Below are positions 63,509 through 64,000 of a stretch of DNA of 64,000 bases, piece by piece. The notes below the pieces were generated by a model, which saw only the letters and a list, made by a program, of their open reading frames with translations, ran no database searches and had not been told where the DNA came from. This DNA comes from Robinsoniella sp. GTDB lineage: Bacteria; Bacillota; Clostridia; Lachnospirales; Lachnospiraceae. Location: assembly GCA_022788205.1 (NCBI GenBank), contig JALEVQ010000077.1, forward strand, positions 28,541-92,540, written 5' to 3'. Each line of letters starts with the position of its first letter. Positions within the stretch are counted from its first letter, which is position 1. The position numbers and the translations under genes were made by a program.

Positions 63509-63727
63509 ATGGAATCTGCAGATAAAATACGGGGACTTAGGGAACAAACAGGAATGACCAGGAAAGATTTTTCGATACATATTGGGATTCCGCTGAGAAC
63601 GATAGAGGATTGGGAGGCAGGACGTAGGAGACCGCCGGAATATATTCCACGGCTGATTGAGTATCAGCTGAAGTATGAAGAACTGATCGAAAAAAAGCAG
63701 AAGGAGGAGCAGAATGCAGAAAAATAA
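63509..63727 (+). CDS. Small XRE-type helix-turn-helix protein
   Basis: 72 aa. One HTH_3-like domain: LREQTGMTRKDFSIHIGIPLRTIEDWEAGRR, the last part being the DNA-recognition helix, followed by a charged helix. ATG 63509 follows GGAGGTGTTCAGAAAAA. It overlaps the RhuM gene by 14 nt. Likely represses its own promoter through the nested palindromes just upstream. Confidence 0.85.
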   Translation: MESADKIRGLREQTGMTRKDFSIHIGIPLRTIEDWEAGRRRPPEYIPRLIEYQLKYEELIEKKQKEEQNAEK

Positions 63728-64000
63728 TGAGATTGTCATTTTTGAAACGGAAGATAAGCAGGTGAAATTACCTGTAGCTGTGGATAATGAAACAGTATGG
63801 TTGACTCAGGCGCAAATGGTTGAGCTTTTTCAAAGGGATGTTTCAGTTATTTCCCGTCATATCAGAAATGTGTTTAAAGAAGATGAAGTAGAAGAAAAAA
63901 GCAATTTGCATTTTTTGCAAATTCCAAATTCAGATAAACCAGTAGCCTTTTACAGCCTCGATGTAATCATTTCCGTTGGTTATCGTGTGAAATCAAAACG
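63714..64000 (+). CDS. RhuM-family protein, 3' partial
   Basis: Open to the end of the window. ATG 63714 follows AAGGAGGAGCAGA. The first 95 codons read EIVIFETEDKQVKLPVAVDN, ETVWLTQAQMVELFQRDVSV, then FYSLDVIISVGYRVKSKR, an unmistakable match to virulence RhuM/Fic-associated proteins that often travel on genomic islands. The usual length is about 330 aa. Role is unclear; family members occur beside defence and toxin-antitoxin genes. Confidence 0.9.
   Translation, partial: MQKNNEIVIFETEDKQVKLPVAVDNETVWLTQAQMVELFQRDVSVISRHIRNVFKEDEVEEKSNLHFLQIPNSDKPVAFYSLDVIISVGYRVKSK

Overview
The window looks like chromosomal DNA of an anaerobic, spore-forming Firmicute, most probably a Lachnospiraceae gut bacterium. 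It carries a full spoIIIAA-AH operon and spoIVB, strong AGGAGG ribosome binding sites, many TTG/GTG starts, consensus sigma-A promoters with 17-nt spacers, and a class A RNase P RNA. The genus cannot be fixed by reading alone. Roughly fifty-five genes are supported, plus several RNA and regulatory elements.

Layout. 1-10.9 kb: the end of a Gph-type HAD phosphatase with a truncated second HAD gene, a Nat-type ABC exporter, TraX-like and AEC transport proteins, a glycosyltransferase, htpG with a perfect CIRCE operator, a DUF5721-like protein and a DegV protein. 11-17 kb: arginine synthesis, argG facing away from argCJBD, with related promoter/operator motifs in the shared spacer; the regulator argR is at 48.2 kb. 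17-29.4 kb: a comEA-like lipoprotein, a two-component system, a GerMN lipoprotein and comEC, then dgt, dnaG, trmK, a Nif3-like gene and a nucleoside kinase. sigA/rpoD is missing from its usual place after dnaG. 29.4-34.1 kb: rnpB, a lipoprotein barnase with barstar, gdhA behind a long structured leader, a divergent carbamate kinase, and an orphan promoter-terminator unit that may be a small RNA. 34.2-50.3 kb: spoIIIAA-AH, prfC, a Gls24 protein, then the conserved block nusB-xseA-xseB-ispA-dxs-tlyA-nadK-argR-recN.

50.3-61 kb is the most unusual part. In Bacillus subtilis recN is followed directly by spoIVB and spo0A. Here about 10.7 kb lies between recN and spoIVB and holds a selenium-dependent molybdenum hydroxylase maturation system: a DUF3343 Se/S-carrier-like protein, selD, YedF, a YqeB-cysteine desulfurase fusion, a YqeC-XdhC fusion with the XdhC halves in reversed order, a Crp/Fnr regulator, modABC, a MoeA-like protein with a C-terminal cysteine cluster, and a MOSC protein. 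Together these would mobilise selenium, import molybdate and mature a Mo cofactor. No hydroxylase structural gene and no selA/selB is in the window. A perfect Crp-type palindrome is centred about 41.5 bp upstream of the predicted modA start of transcription. A 25-bp perfect inverted repeat sits just before the first gene.

61-64 kb: spoIVB is followed not by spo0A but by accessory DNA: a DUF4160/DUF2442-HTH gene pair, a diverged second copy of the last 37 codons of spoIVB with its own terminator, and an HTH gene overlapping a RhuM-family gene that runs off the end. This resembles a recombination scar at an insertion hotspot.
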